Shown one piece after another: positions 10,834 to 20,265 of a stretch of 64,000 bases of DNA. A model generated the notes under the pieces. The model had not been told where the DNA came from, ran no database searches, and saw nothing but the letters and a program-made list of their open reading frames with translations. Source of the stretch: Candidatus Altimarinota bacterium (GTDB lineage Bacteria; Patescibacteriota; Gracilibacteria; BD1-5; UBA2023); the NCBI GenBank assembly GCA_028685185.1, contig JAQUEK010000003.1, positions 1 to 64,000 of the forward strand. The letters run 5' to 3'. Both the position numbers and the translations under genes were made by a program. The first letter of the stretch is position 1. The number at the start of each line of letters is the position of its first letter.

Positions 10834-12192
10834 ATGTCAATGATAGTTTGCAGGGATTATTCAGATATGACTCCAGAGCAGATGGAAGCTGAACTTGATA
10901 ATTCTCCCGATCTGTTCATCATCAATGAGGTATTAAAGATAGATTCTTTAAATATACAATCCACGCTTGATAAGGTTTGGAAAAGGGTTAAAGAGATATT
11001 ATGACCTAAATGAGCGAATAGTGCAGCTGCTTCAAAGATCAGTGAACTATATGTCAAATCAAGATTTCAGGCATCCTGCACGGATCTGTTTTTCAGAGAA
11101 CCTCCTAGGGATTGATGCGAATGAGCGAGACAGTGACCGATAGCATGCATATATAGCCAAAGATCAGACCTTAACGGAAGGCCGGTTACTGATAAGGATA
11201 ATAAGCCGGTCCTTGATCTGAGCTTCGTGAATAATTCATATATCACAGCGACTTGAATCATAGATTTCATAGAGAGAGAACCTGAAAAATGGAGGCAATG
11301 CATATGAGATTTCAGATACAATAACAAAAAACTCACATTAGCGGATCATATAAAATTTCTTGCAAATGAAACTAAACTTATAAAAGAGCTTGCTGATGAG
11401 AATAATCCTGAATGAGTACATGTATCGAAGCTTTATCTTCTTATATATGATGCTGAAACCATTAGAAGGATATATAACAACTATAAGAAACTTGATACTG
11501 ACTGATGATATGAAGATGTTTTCGAGATGAAACTGACAAGAGTGAATTGAGTCAAATGAACATGAAAATTCTTCCTATGGAAAACTTTAAAGCACGATCG
11601 TTTCCTTTGAAATATAAGATCAGCCATTGAGGTTAAAAAATGACACATACTTATAGAAAGATTAAGGGATGAGCGAAGATGAATAGTTAAAAGTGTGCTT
11701 TGCAATGATTTCGGATTCTATAAGACAATCGAAGATTTCAGGAGGAATTGCGATGTATTATTGAAATGAAGGTTTGATAATCAATTCAATGAACTTAAGC
11801 AGTTCGCTGCATTCTGAGACACATTCATAAACGAATCCTTCTATGCGACAAGATGATTCGACTGATTAAATCATTATATAAACAAGCAATATGTTATAAA
11901 TTCACCGTTTACAAGTGCAGGCCAAATCGAACATGCTTTAAATAACAGGACTTTCAATGATATATATTTCTGAAAATGATCGAATGATATAACAAAAAGC
12001 CATTTGGATTCTCTTTTAAAGGAATCGGGATGACATTATAATGAGAAATTCACTCCTGTTATAGATAAGAATCCTGATGGTACGTATAATAGGGTAAGCA
12101 TGAATTTCGATACTTTTCTTATAGATTGACCTGATTATCTTGAGTTTGATATGAAACCAGATAAGACTTTCCGAGTTTGAGCATTGATATAA
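10834..12192 (+). CDS. hypothetical protein, 452 aa
   Basis: A large soluble protein of unknown family. Residues 65-125 carry a short Gly-rich segment with several Cys (FREPPRDGCEGARQ, ACIYS). The middle is helical and charged, and a second Gly- and aromatic-rich region lies near residues 300-400. No signal peptide. The frame ends at TAA 12190, but 23 further codons in the same frame look coding. It is followed by another unknown gene, and the two probably form an operon. Confidence 0.7.
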
Positions 12193-12264
12193 ATACAAGA
12201 TTACCCCTGATACATGGTCGATATAGTCAAGGCTATATGAGATTTTTATGGTAATATGAAATAA
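12193..12264 (+). other. in-frame coding-like tail after the TAA
   Basis: Directly after TAA 12190-12192 the same frame runs for 23 codons to TAA 12262-12264 with normal local codon use, including UGA glycines (DYPGYMVDIVKAIG). It may be the lost C-terminus of the 452-aa protein (a single CAA to TAA change would do it), a readthrough extension, or a 16-aa ORF from the internal ATG. Confidence 0.45.
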
Positions 12265-12275
12265 ATTAATTCAAA

Positions 12276-12791
12276 ATGGATAAAGATAATTTAGGGCTTC
12301 GCCTTATAAGATGATGAAAAGATGATTCAATTCCTGTCTCTGGTTATTGAGACATTGTAAAAACCAGTAAGCACTTGATAGATCAGATATTGTTGCATGA
12401 CTGATATAATATTGACTGCGATTTGGATTTCAGGATTTTAGAAGACAGCATTTTCGATACAGATAACATACTTGACCATATGTCAGATGTTGCAGAAAGA
12501 TTCCTATGAATCGAAAGGAAATATCTCAGGCTGAAAAGCGAAAAATACGACAGGAACAAATATCTGATATCCCTGATAATAGAAGTTGACGAGAAAAGAT
12601 CTTTAGTGGAGTGATGGGGTTGAATAAGCCTATATTTCAATATAAGATGAGAGAATAAATCCAGACAAAATCTCAATACCTCTATTTGAGTCGCTTATTT
12701 TCCTGTCTGAGCAGATGAAAAGGATATGAAGGATTATCCTAAAGAGGATCTTTTGAGATTTAGGGAATGAGATTGGTATCAGAAATCATAA
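12276..12791 (+). CDS. hypothetical protein, 171 aa
   Basis: An acidic soluble protein with a helical middle (residues 60-110) and Trp/Gly-rich C-terminal third (VEWGWISLYFNIRGENK). No family recognised. It lies 83 bp after the 452-aa unknown protein gene and before a terminator, so it is the last gene of that transcript. Confidence 0.7.
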
Positions 12792-12835
12792 TATTTTAGC
12801 TGTCATTATATAGGTATTTCCCATATGAAACCAAT

Positions 12836-12868
12836 AAATTAGCACCTGACAAAAAAAGTGCTAATTTT
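12836..12868 (+). terminator. terminator
   Basis: AAATTAGCAC pairs with GTGCTAATTT across an A-rich loop, followed by T. Confidence 0.8.
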
Positions 12869-12871
12869 TAT

Positions 12872-12899
12872 TTGACTTTTTGATTCACTGAAATATAAT
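12872..12899 (+). promoter_or_regulatory. sigma-70 type promoter of the ferritin gene
   Basis: TTGACT (12872-12877) and TATAAT (12894-12899) with a 16-base spacer, about 30 bp before the encapsulin-type ferritin ATG and directly after a terminator. Confidence 0.7.
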
Positions 12900-12929
12900 T
12901 ATGTACGTTAATATTTAACCTTTTGAATT

Positions 12930-13205
12930 ATGCTACAAGAAGATAGGAATACATTGAGCAATAAGACTCAAGACATGAAAAGGGCTATTGATTCTCTGAA
13001 TGAGGAGTTATGAGCAATCGATGCGTACATCCAAAGAGCTGATGCTTGCAGCGATAATGAATTGAAAGAGATACTTCTCCATAATTCCAAAGAAGAAAAG
13101 GAACATTCTGCAATGATACTTGAATGGATCAGGAGACAGGACGGTGAATTCGCCCATGAGCTTAAAGATAATCTTTTCATGGAATGAAAGATCGTCAAGC
13201 ATTAG
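12930..13205 (+). CDS. encapsulated ferritin-like protein (EncFtn)
   Basis: A 91-aa two-helix protein with the EncFtn pattern: AIDSLNEELGAIDAYIQR, then LLHNSKEEKEHSAMILEWIRR, then ELKDNLF. The Glu in EEL and the E-x2-H of KEEKEH supply the iron ligands of the decameric ferroxidase. Family members are normally cargo of an encapsulin shell. No shell gene flanks it; the neighbours are an unknown protein and an exonuclease. It has its own promoter. The C-terminus is short (MEGKIVKH), and no clear encapsulin-docking peptide is visible. Confidence 0.85.
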
Positions 13206-13221
13206 AAACTTTACTAATATT

Positions 13222-13242
13222 CCTTCCCTAATATAGGGAAGG
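13222..13242. repeat. perfect hairpin, CCTTCCCT/AGGGAAGG
   Basis: An 8-bp GC-rich stem with a 5-base loop in the 95-bp gap before the exonuclease gene. It is not followed by a T run, so it may be a leader structure or a processing site rather than a terminator. Confidence 0.4.
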
Positions 13243-13300
13243 TGTCTCTAAAGCCGGATGGGTTACTTAGTAAGGAAATGATTTATTTAAAACAAAATAT

Positions 13301-13789
13301 ATGAGAGAAATAATTTTTGCGGATTGAGAATTTCCTGGGCTATATCCTGATTGAACGGAATTTTTATCTTTAGCATTAATTAAAGAGAATGGAGATGAAC
13401 TATATTTTGAGATGAATACCCATTGAGTGATCAATGATTGGACCAAGGAGAATATATTACCCTACTTGAATGGTAATAAGATAAGCAGGGATCAGGCGAA
13501 ACAGAGAATAATCGATTTCGTTTGAGATAATAAACCTTACTTCCTATCCTATGTGAATTCATTTGATTGGATGTGAATATGCTGACTGTTTTGAGTGTTT
13601 GAGGTTCCATTTTTCTGGATTCCATTGGATTTTGCAACAATGTTGTATCAGTCTTGAATTGATCCAGAGACAAAACCTGAAGAACTGGCCTTGAAATATG
13701 ATATCCCTCTCGATAATCATAAGCCACACAACGCGTTGGATGATGCTAGATTGATAAGGGAACTATATTTTAAAATGTTTACTAAATAA
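13301..13789 (+). CDS. DEDDh-type 3'-5' exonuclease
   Basis: A 162-aa RNase H-fold exonuclease. ADGEFPG (residues 6-12) supplies the Asp and Glu of motif I, with Gly in place of the usual Thr. NSFDW near residue 87 gives the motif II Asp, and HNALDDARL near residue 147 gives the H-x4-D motif III. All four acidic residues are present. Size and form fit a small oligoribonuclease/RNase T-like nuclease. It precedes dnaK by 24 bp, so both are probably co-transcribed. Confidence 0.8.
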
Positions 13790-13813
13790 TTTATATTTTT
13801 AATTTTATATTTT

Positions 13814-15712
13814 ATGTGAAAAATTATTTGAATTGATCTTTGAACCACAAATTCTTGTGTTGCTTTCATGGAATGAGGTCAGCCTAAAGTTATACCAAAT
13901 GCTGAATGATGAAGAACTACTCCATCGATAGTCGCAAATAAGAATTGAGAGGTTTTGGTAGGTACAACGGCAAAAAGACAAGCTGTCGTAAATCCTGCAC
14001 AGACCATTTACAGCGCGAAAAGATTTATCTGAAGAAAATTCGATGAGGTTCAATCAGAGCTTAAGAATGTTCCTTTCAACGTAGTCAAATGACCAGGATG
14101 AGAATGTCTTATAGAATTCAATTGAAAGAACATAAGACCTGAAGAGATTTCAGCAAGGGTTCTTGAAAAACTGAAAGAAGATGCAGAAAAATTTCTTTGA
14201 GAGAAAATCACAGAAGCTGTAATCACCGTTCCTGCTTATTTCAACGATGACCAAAGACAATCTACTATAAATGCCTGAAAGATTGCAGGACTTGAAGTTA
14301 AGAGAATAATAAATGAACCTACTGCAGCAGCGCTTTCATATTGACTTGATAAGAAAAAAGAAGAAAAAGTCGCTGTATATGATTACGGATGAGGTACATT
14401 TGACATCTCTATCCTTGAAATCTGAGCAGAATGAACTTTCGAGGTTTTGGCTACGAATTGAGATACTCATCTTTGATGAGATGATTTGGACCAAAGGATA
14501 TTCGAATGGATCGTTGATGAATTCAAGAAAGACCAATGAGTTGATCTAAGAAAGGATCCCATGGCAGTTCAGAGGGTTAAGGATGAAGCTGAAAAAGCGA
14601 AAAAAGAGCTTTCAACGGTTTCTGAAACAGAGATAAACCTTCCATATATAACAGTTGATTCATCTGGGCCTAAGAACCTATTCATGAAGCTTACACGTGC
14701 AAAATTCGAGGAATTGATATATGATCTGGTTGAAAGATCTTTAGAACCTTGCAGGAAAGTATTGAAAGATGCTGGACTTCAAGCAAGCCAAATCGATGAG
14801 GTCATACTTGTTTGAGGTACGACAAGAATACCGCTTGTGGTCAAGAAAGTTGAAGAATTCTTCTGAAAGAAGACTAATTCATCTGTAAATCCTGACGAGG
14901 CAGTTGCTTTATGAGCGGCAATCCAGGCATGAATAATCACTTGAGATGTAAAAGATGTCCTATTGCTTGATGTTACTCCATTATCGCTTGGTATCGAAAC
15001 CCTATGATGAGTCATGACAAGGATGATTGAAAGGAATACTACGATCCCTTCCTCAAAATCACAGGTTTATTCCACTGCTATGGATAATCAGGATAGCGTA
15101 GAGATACATGTCCTTCAATGAGAAAGGGAAATGGCAAATGACAATAAATCACTATGAAGATTCATATTATCAGGAATCATCCCGGCTCCTAGATGAGTCC
15201 CTCAGGTTGAGGTCACTTTCGATATCGATGCGTCATGAGTTCTGCATGTTACAGCAAAAGACAAATGAACAGGAAAAGAACAGAAGATCATGATACAAGG
15301 TTCTACAGGTATGGATAATGCTGAAGTGGATAGGCTTATAAAAGAAGCTGAGGCTAATAGGGAAGCAGATAAGAAAAGAAAAGAATCCATAGAATCAAGA
15401 AATATGGCTGAATCAGCTATATATCAGGCTGAAAAAACCATGAAGGATAATGAATGAAAATTCGATGCTAAGCTTTGAGATGAAGCGAAGGAGAAATCTG
15501 AAGCAATCAAGAAAGTATTGGAGAATCAGGAAGCTACAAAGGAAGAATTGGATCCAGCGGTACAAGCCCTTCAGGATATCATGATGAAAATCTGACAGGA
15601 GATCTATTCTAAAACCCAAGCGGAATGAACCGATGATTGAGTTAAGGTAAAGGATAATAATCCAGATGAACCGAAGAAAGAAGATGACAGTGTTGAATGA
15701 GAAGTTGAATAA
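13814..15712 (+). CDS. dnaK: chaperone DnaK (Hsp70)
   Basis: A 632-aa Hsp70. The N-terminus MGKIIGIDLGTTNSC is the phosphate-1 motif; YDYGGGTFD (phosphate 2) and the VILVGGTTRIP adenosine motif follow. The substrate-binding domain and a helical lid end in an acidic tail of the usual EEVD-like bacterial type. It is an ATP-driven folding chaperone working with DnaJ and GrpE; grpE lies 20 kb away and dnaJ is not in the window. No CIRCE is visible upstream of the exonuclease-dnaK pair. Confidence 0.97.
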
Positions 15713-15761
15713 CAAACAACAAAAAAATCGCCAATTGATTGGCGATTTTTTTGTTGTTTGT
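15712..15761. terminator. long perfect palindrome, two-way terminator
   Basis: A 50-bp perfect inverted repeat: ACAAACAAC, A run, ATCGCCAAT, then its mirror ending in GTTGTTTGT. It sits exactly between dnaK (+) and the caspase-like gene (-) and provides a T run in both directions. Confidence 0.9.
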
Positions 15762-15763
15762 AT

Positions 15764-16762
15764 TTAGTTATTATCCTTTATGCTATTATCTCTCATATAT
15801 AATGTCAGACTTTCTGTTTTTATGATGGGTTGTTGAGGTGATCAGTTTTCAGTCATGATGGTATTAAGCCTTTCCTTTGAATTTGTGACCGTCTCTCATA
15901 TGGAATACTTATGTTTTCTGGATTTTCTATTGAACACCGTTGAGGAAAAAAGGGACTTATTATCAATTCACAGTGCAACTTCCTTATCACTTCATGAAAT
16001 GAGAATATCCTTTCTTCTGATGTCTTTTATCAGAGCTCATCAGAAACAAGCATCAATTATCAGCAATGCTTGCTGGTTTGGCTTTAAAGTATCATTTATC
16101 TCTTTTTGGGAAATTCTTGTTTTCGGGTTGAAAATATTTTTCTTCTTATCCTTTTTTGAATATTTGAAATCAGCTTCATAAGGCGAAATGTATCCTGTAT
16201 AGTCGGAATTCGTGAAATTTTCGGTAGGCATATTATCTTTGTCGAGAGCTATTCAGTGTCAGGAAAAATATACTATTATCTTCTTGTCTTGAGGTGTCAT
16301 CTCAGATATTTCAGACAGATATTTCAGTATATGGGCTTTTGTGGCTTTTCTGTTTTTGAGAACGAATATGTTTTTCTTGCTTATAAGATAATTTTTTCTG
16401 AAGAACCTGTTTATATCATCGACATCATTTTCAGATGCATCTATGGCAGTGAGGAATTTATACTTGCTTATTCAGATCAGAAGCACTCTTGTCTCTTTCG
16501 GGTCTATGTCTTTTTCAATCGCTTCCCTTATTTGTCATATTTTTCTTTTGAACTCACTTTCTTTTTTGAATCTTGCCAATTCTCTTTGGACAACATCTTC
16601 TTTTAGAGTCTGCTCGATAATGGAATTATCCATAGTGATTATTCTTGAAACCTCATTTTTCATATCTTCAGAAACTTTTCTATTCTCACCATCATGTACC
16701 AAAGAATCTCATCATGATAGCAATGAAAGCATAAGCGATGTTCATACGATAGCTTTTCTCAT
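15764..16762 (-). CDS. caspase-like peptidase (clan CD, C14)
   Basis: A 332-aa protein with an N-terminal hydrophobic stretch (LMLSLLSG) that could be a signal or anchor. It then has a caspase-like core: LLIGISKYKF near residue 90, VYFSGHG with the catalytic His near residue 169, and LLIIDACFGG with the catalytic Cys near residue 239. It is a cysteine peptidase of the metacaspase/orthocaspase type; substrates are unknown. No partner domain (WD40, TPR, NB-ARC) is fused. It lies alone between two terminators and lysS. Confidence 0.85.
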
Positions 16763-16882
16763 ATGTTTGATTAAGTGCTTATTATCTTATACGCAAATGA
16801 GCATTTATACTTATACCTGCTATAGTAAATTTAAGAATGCAGGAAAAACTTGATAGATGATGAAATGAAAATCAATTTTAGA

Positions 16883-18463
16883 TTATTTCTTGGATTCCAT
16901 ATTTTCCAAAATAGGTTTTGTCAGAGGAAAAAGAACACTGTCTCTTAAATTATCCTGACCTGTAAGAAGCGTCACTATCCTATCAATTCACATTCAGAAT
17001 CAGCTTTGGCAAGGCATTCAATATTCCATGGCAAGCACGAAATCATCATCTCATGATGTTGCCTCAGTATCTCATTCAGCACTTGCTTTTGCTTGGTCCT
17101 CGAAATTTGATTTCTGCAGTATCGGATCTACAAGCTCTGAATAAGCCTTGAGGATTTCCCATCAGTTTACAACAACTTGGAACTGTTCCACAGTATTCGG
17201 ATTTATATCGCTTATCCTTGCAAGAGGCTGCATAAGCTTAGGATAGTTATATATGATTGAAGGTCAGATTATTTTAGGTCTTAGGACTTTTTTGTATAGA
17301 TAATCGATAAGGGTTGTAACTCACATCTTATCCATTCATTCGAACTGTATTCATTTATCCTTGATATCTTTCCTTAATTTTTCCGCATCATCCTGTCAAT
17401 ATTTAATAATATCTATCCCAGATGCTTTCGTTACTCATTCTATATAATCTATTTTTTCCCATGGGGTTGAAAAATCAACATCACGGATATTTCATTCTTT
17501 ATCTTTGATTTTCACAATTTTGTCGATTTTCAGATTTTCAAAAAGATAGTCGAACATGGATTCAGTGAATCTCATATTATCCTCGAAATCCCAGTATACG
17601 GCATAATGCTCAACCATTGTGAATTCCTGCATATGAGAAGGATCAGATCATTCATTCCTGAAATCTCGCGCAATCTCAAAGACCTTTTCAAATCTTCATA
17701 CTGTTGCTTTCTTCAGGCTTGTTTCAGGAGATATATGAAGGAAAAAATCCGTATCATAATCGTTATGATGTGTTACAAAAGGTGCAGCAGCAGCTCAACT
17801 TGCAGAAGATCATAGAATAGGTGTCTCAATTTCAAGAAATCAGTTTTCGTGGTAGAAGTTTCTCATGATCCTTATAAAATCAGATCTGAATACGAACCTG
17901 TCATATGACTCCTGATTTGTTATAAGATCAAGATATCTTTGACGATATATCGCTTCCTGGTCTTGTATCCCATGGAATTTTTCAGGAAGGGGGCGGATTG
18001 CCTTTGATAGGAATTGAAATTCGTTCACGAAAATCGTAAGCTCTCATTTATGTGTCATGAAAAGCTCTCATCTGATTCAGATGAAATCTCCCACATCCAC
18101 AAGCTTCTCCATGAATTTGAATGCTGACATCTCTTCAGACAGTGTGTTTTTGATTTCAGTTCATGTATTTATGCTGCAATTTTCACGTGAGAACATTATC
18201 TGGATATCTCATGTTGAATCTTGAAGCTTTGCGAAAGATATCTTTCAGAAGCTTCTATATAGGGTTATCCTTCAAGCAGTAGTTATTCATACCTTGGTTT
18301 CAGCTATGATATCATTGATGTCGCGGAAATTTCCATTCTCTACGGAATTTATATCTGAGATCTTATCTTTTTTGTTGAATTTTGACGCATAAGGGATGAT
18401 TCATAAGCTTTTCATCCTTTGGATTTTCTCGATCCTTACTTTTGTCTCTTCGCCATATAGCAT
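16883..18463 (-). CDS. lysS: lysyl-tRNA synthetase, class II
   Basis: A 526-aa class II synthetase. The N-terminal OB-fold anticodon-binding domain covers about residues 55-150. Motif 1 (FLEIETPIL), motif 2 ([13 protein letters not shown]) and motif 3 ([21 protein letters not shown]) are all visible. It charges tRNA-Lys. A Gly/Glu/Asp-rich insertion (EGDTEATSGDDD) sits before motif 3, in the place of a loop that is short in many homologues. It stands alone with its own upstream region. Confidence 0.95.
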
Positions 18464-18575
18464 AAAACTGATGTTTATAAATAAAAGAATGGGCTTAGTT
18501 TAGCCATTTTTTTATCAAAGTCAATTATTTATGACAAAAAATGCTTTTTATTTTACAAATCTGAAAAATTGTTAA

Positions 18576-19076
18576 AATATCAGAATCATAACGGGCTATT
18601 GACTTGAATGAGATATTCCCTATATCCTTGCATCTTATATCATAGAGAAAGATATAAGGCCATTTGTGAATAATTGAGATTTCTATACCGGAATAAAAAA
18701 TTATTATTCAAGAGTAGATAAGGCTATAGCAAACCACGAATGAAGCAATTCTAAAAGCCTTCCATACGATAATTGAGAAAATCTCGGATTCATCCTTATA
18801 TGAATACTCATCTGATCATTGCTAAGGTTTGTAAAACACATATATAAGGCTATTTTTGTAGCCATAACTTCAATATTCGCTATTTTTTTCAGCCCTATTG
18901 CAATGTATGCTTTTTTGCTCGGTGTCCTTATCTGATTTTTTATAAAGATATCAACCATAATCCTGTTGATTTTATCTTCATGAAGGAGATGAAGCGGTTC
19001 ATGATGAGGAGGAAATTCCTGATGATGATTCAGCGGCGGATGATGAAGTTCATGATGATGATGAGCGTGAGATTAA
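18576..19076 (+). pseudogene. TPM/YgcG family remnant lacking its N-terminus
   Basis: The open frame begins directly after an in-frame TAA (18573) and has no credible start codon before its conserved part. It starts inside the TPM domain (GYGLEGDIPYILASYI), continues through the end of that domain, two membrane segments near residues 78-125, and the Gly/Ser-rich tail typical of YgcG proteins. The signal peptide and first half of TPM are missing, and nothing coding-like lies upstream. TPM proteins are membrane proteins of unclear function. The tail includes four UGA codons in a row. Confidence 0.7.
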
Positions 19077-19101
19077 TATTTGAAAAATATTTTGCAAATA
19101 A

Positions 19102-19153
19102 AAAGAGGATACGGTATACTCTTTACATATTAAATATTTATCTTTTAATATGT
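19102..19153. repeat. two adjacent inverted repeats before the HD gene
   Basis: AAAGAG-gATAC / GTATa-CTCTTT (19102-19124) is followed at once by ACATATTAAA / TTTAATATGT (19125-19153). The second ends 5 bp before the HD-domain start codon, so both could be operators or a leader structure. Confidence 0.45.
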
Positions 19154-19158
19154 AATTA

Positions 19159-19746
19159 ATGAATGAACAAAAAATAATAAACGAAGCTTTGAGATATGTT
19201 CTGGATCTGCTTGAAAAGGTTAATCATTATCCATATCATAATATAAACCATACGCTTGATGTCTATACAAGGGTGTGATATCTTTGCGACAAGGAATATA
19301 TCTATCTTGAAGAGAAGACTGATCTGCTTTTGGCTGCCCTGTTTCATGATACATGATTTACAGAAACATATTTCCAGAATGAGATAGTATGAGCTAAGAT
19401 TGCAAGGGAATATCTTGAAAAAATCAGCTGGAGGGAAGATAGGATAAAGAGCATTGAAAATATAATATTTGCTACAATAATGTTCAGCGAGGCCAAGAAT
19501 AAATCTGAGAAGATAATACAGGATGCTGATCTCGATAATCTTTGAAGAAGGGATTTCATGGTAAAGAGTCTACTTATTAAAAAAGAGCTTAAGATAATAG
19601 CAAGACAGGATATAACAATCCAAGATTGGTTCAAAAGCAGTTATAATCTTATGAGAAAGCAATCCTTCAAGACATTTACAGCAAGAAAAGAAAGGAATAA
19701 GGTGAAAAAGGAAAATCTTGATAGACTGAAGATGAAATTAATCTAA
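19159..19746 (+). CDS. HD-domain phosphohydrolase
   Basis: A 195-aa protein with the HD metal-binding set: YHNINHT near residue 30, LLAALFHDTGF near residue 65 (the HD pair), and IIQDADLDNLG near residue 125. Such proteins cleave phosphate esters, often of nucleotides. The C-terminus after residue 140 is a basic helical tail. It lies upstream of groES but is separated by the heat-shock promoter, so it is not part of that operon. Confidence 0.85.
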
Positions 19747-19796
19747 TTATCCTTTAAGATGTTACCATTTATCAGTAATATTTTGATTAAAAAAAT

Positions 19797-19835
19797 TTGA
19801 CTTTGAATTTAGCACGCATATAATATGCGTGCTTA
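19797..19835 (+). promoter_or_regulatory. groES promoter overlapped by a CIRCE-like operator
   Basis: TTGACT (19797-19802) and TATAAT (19819-19824) with 16-base spacing. The -10 box lies inside the 9-base spacer of TTAGCACGC-N9-GCGTGCTTA (19809-19835). This matches the HrcA operator CIRCE (TTAGCACTC-N9-GAGTGCTAA) in spacing and in most positions. HrcA binding there would block the promoter and de-repress groESL on heat shock. Confidence 0.8.
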
Positions 19836-19874
19836 TTTGTAGTGAGCGATTTTTATTTTTTAACAGTTTAACGT

Positions 19875-20165
19875 ATGAAGATACAACCGTTATCTGATAG
19901 GGTGCTTCTTAAATGAGTAGAAGCAGAGAATGTTACAAAAAGCGGAATTTTCATTCCTGAGAATTCAAATAAAGAAAGGCCTTATATGTATGAGGTAGTT
20001 GCTGTTTGACCTTGAAAAGAGATTGACTGAAAGATCGTAAGGATCGATGTGAAGCCTTGAGATAGGGTCATAAGCTGACAATATAGCTGAGATGATATAG
20101 AGATAGATAAGATGAAATATAAGATTGTTTGAGCTGATTATATTCTTGCTAAGATCGATGAATAA
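19875..20165 (+). CDS. groES: co-chaperonin GroES
   Basis: A 96-aa Hsp10. It has PLSDRVLLKG at the N-terminus, the mobile loop SGIFIPENSNKERP, and VKPGDRVI. It caps the GroEL ring. Length is normal, and it lies 100 bp upstream of groEL under the CIRCE-type promoter. Most glycines are UGA. Confidence 0.95.
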
Positions 20166-20265
20166 TTTAAATTAAAACATCTCTGTTTCCCTTTCTTGAT
20201 GTAAGAAAGATATCTTACAGGTATAGCAAGAAAAACAAATTTAAATACCTAACATAAAATCAAAT

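Noticed and set aside
18488-18515. Hairpin GGCT/AGCC followed by T run upstream of the TPM remnant
   Set aside because: The stem is only four or five pairs and no transcript would end there on the plus strand; too weak to list.
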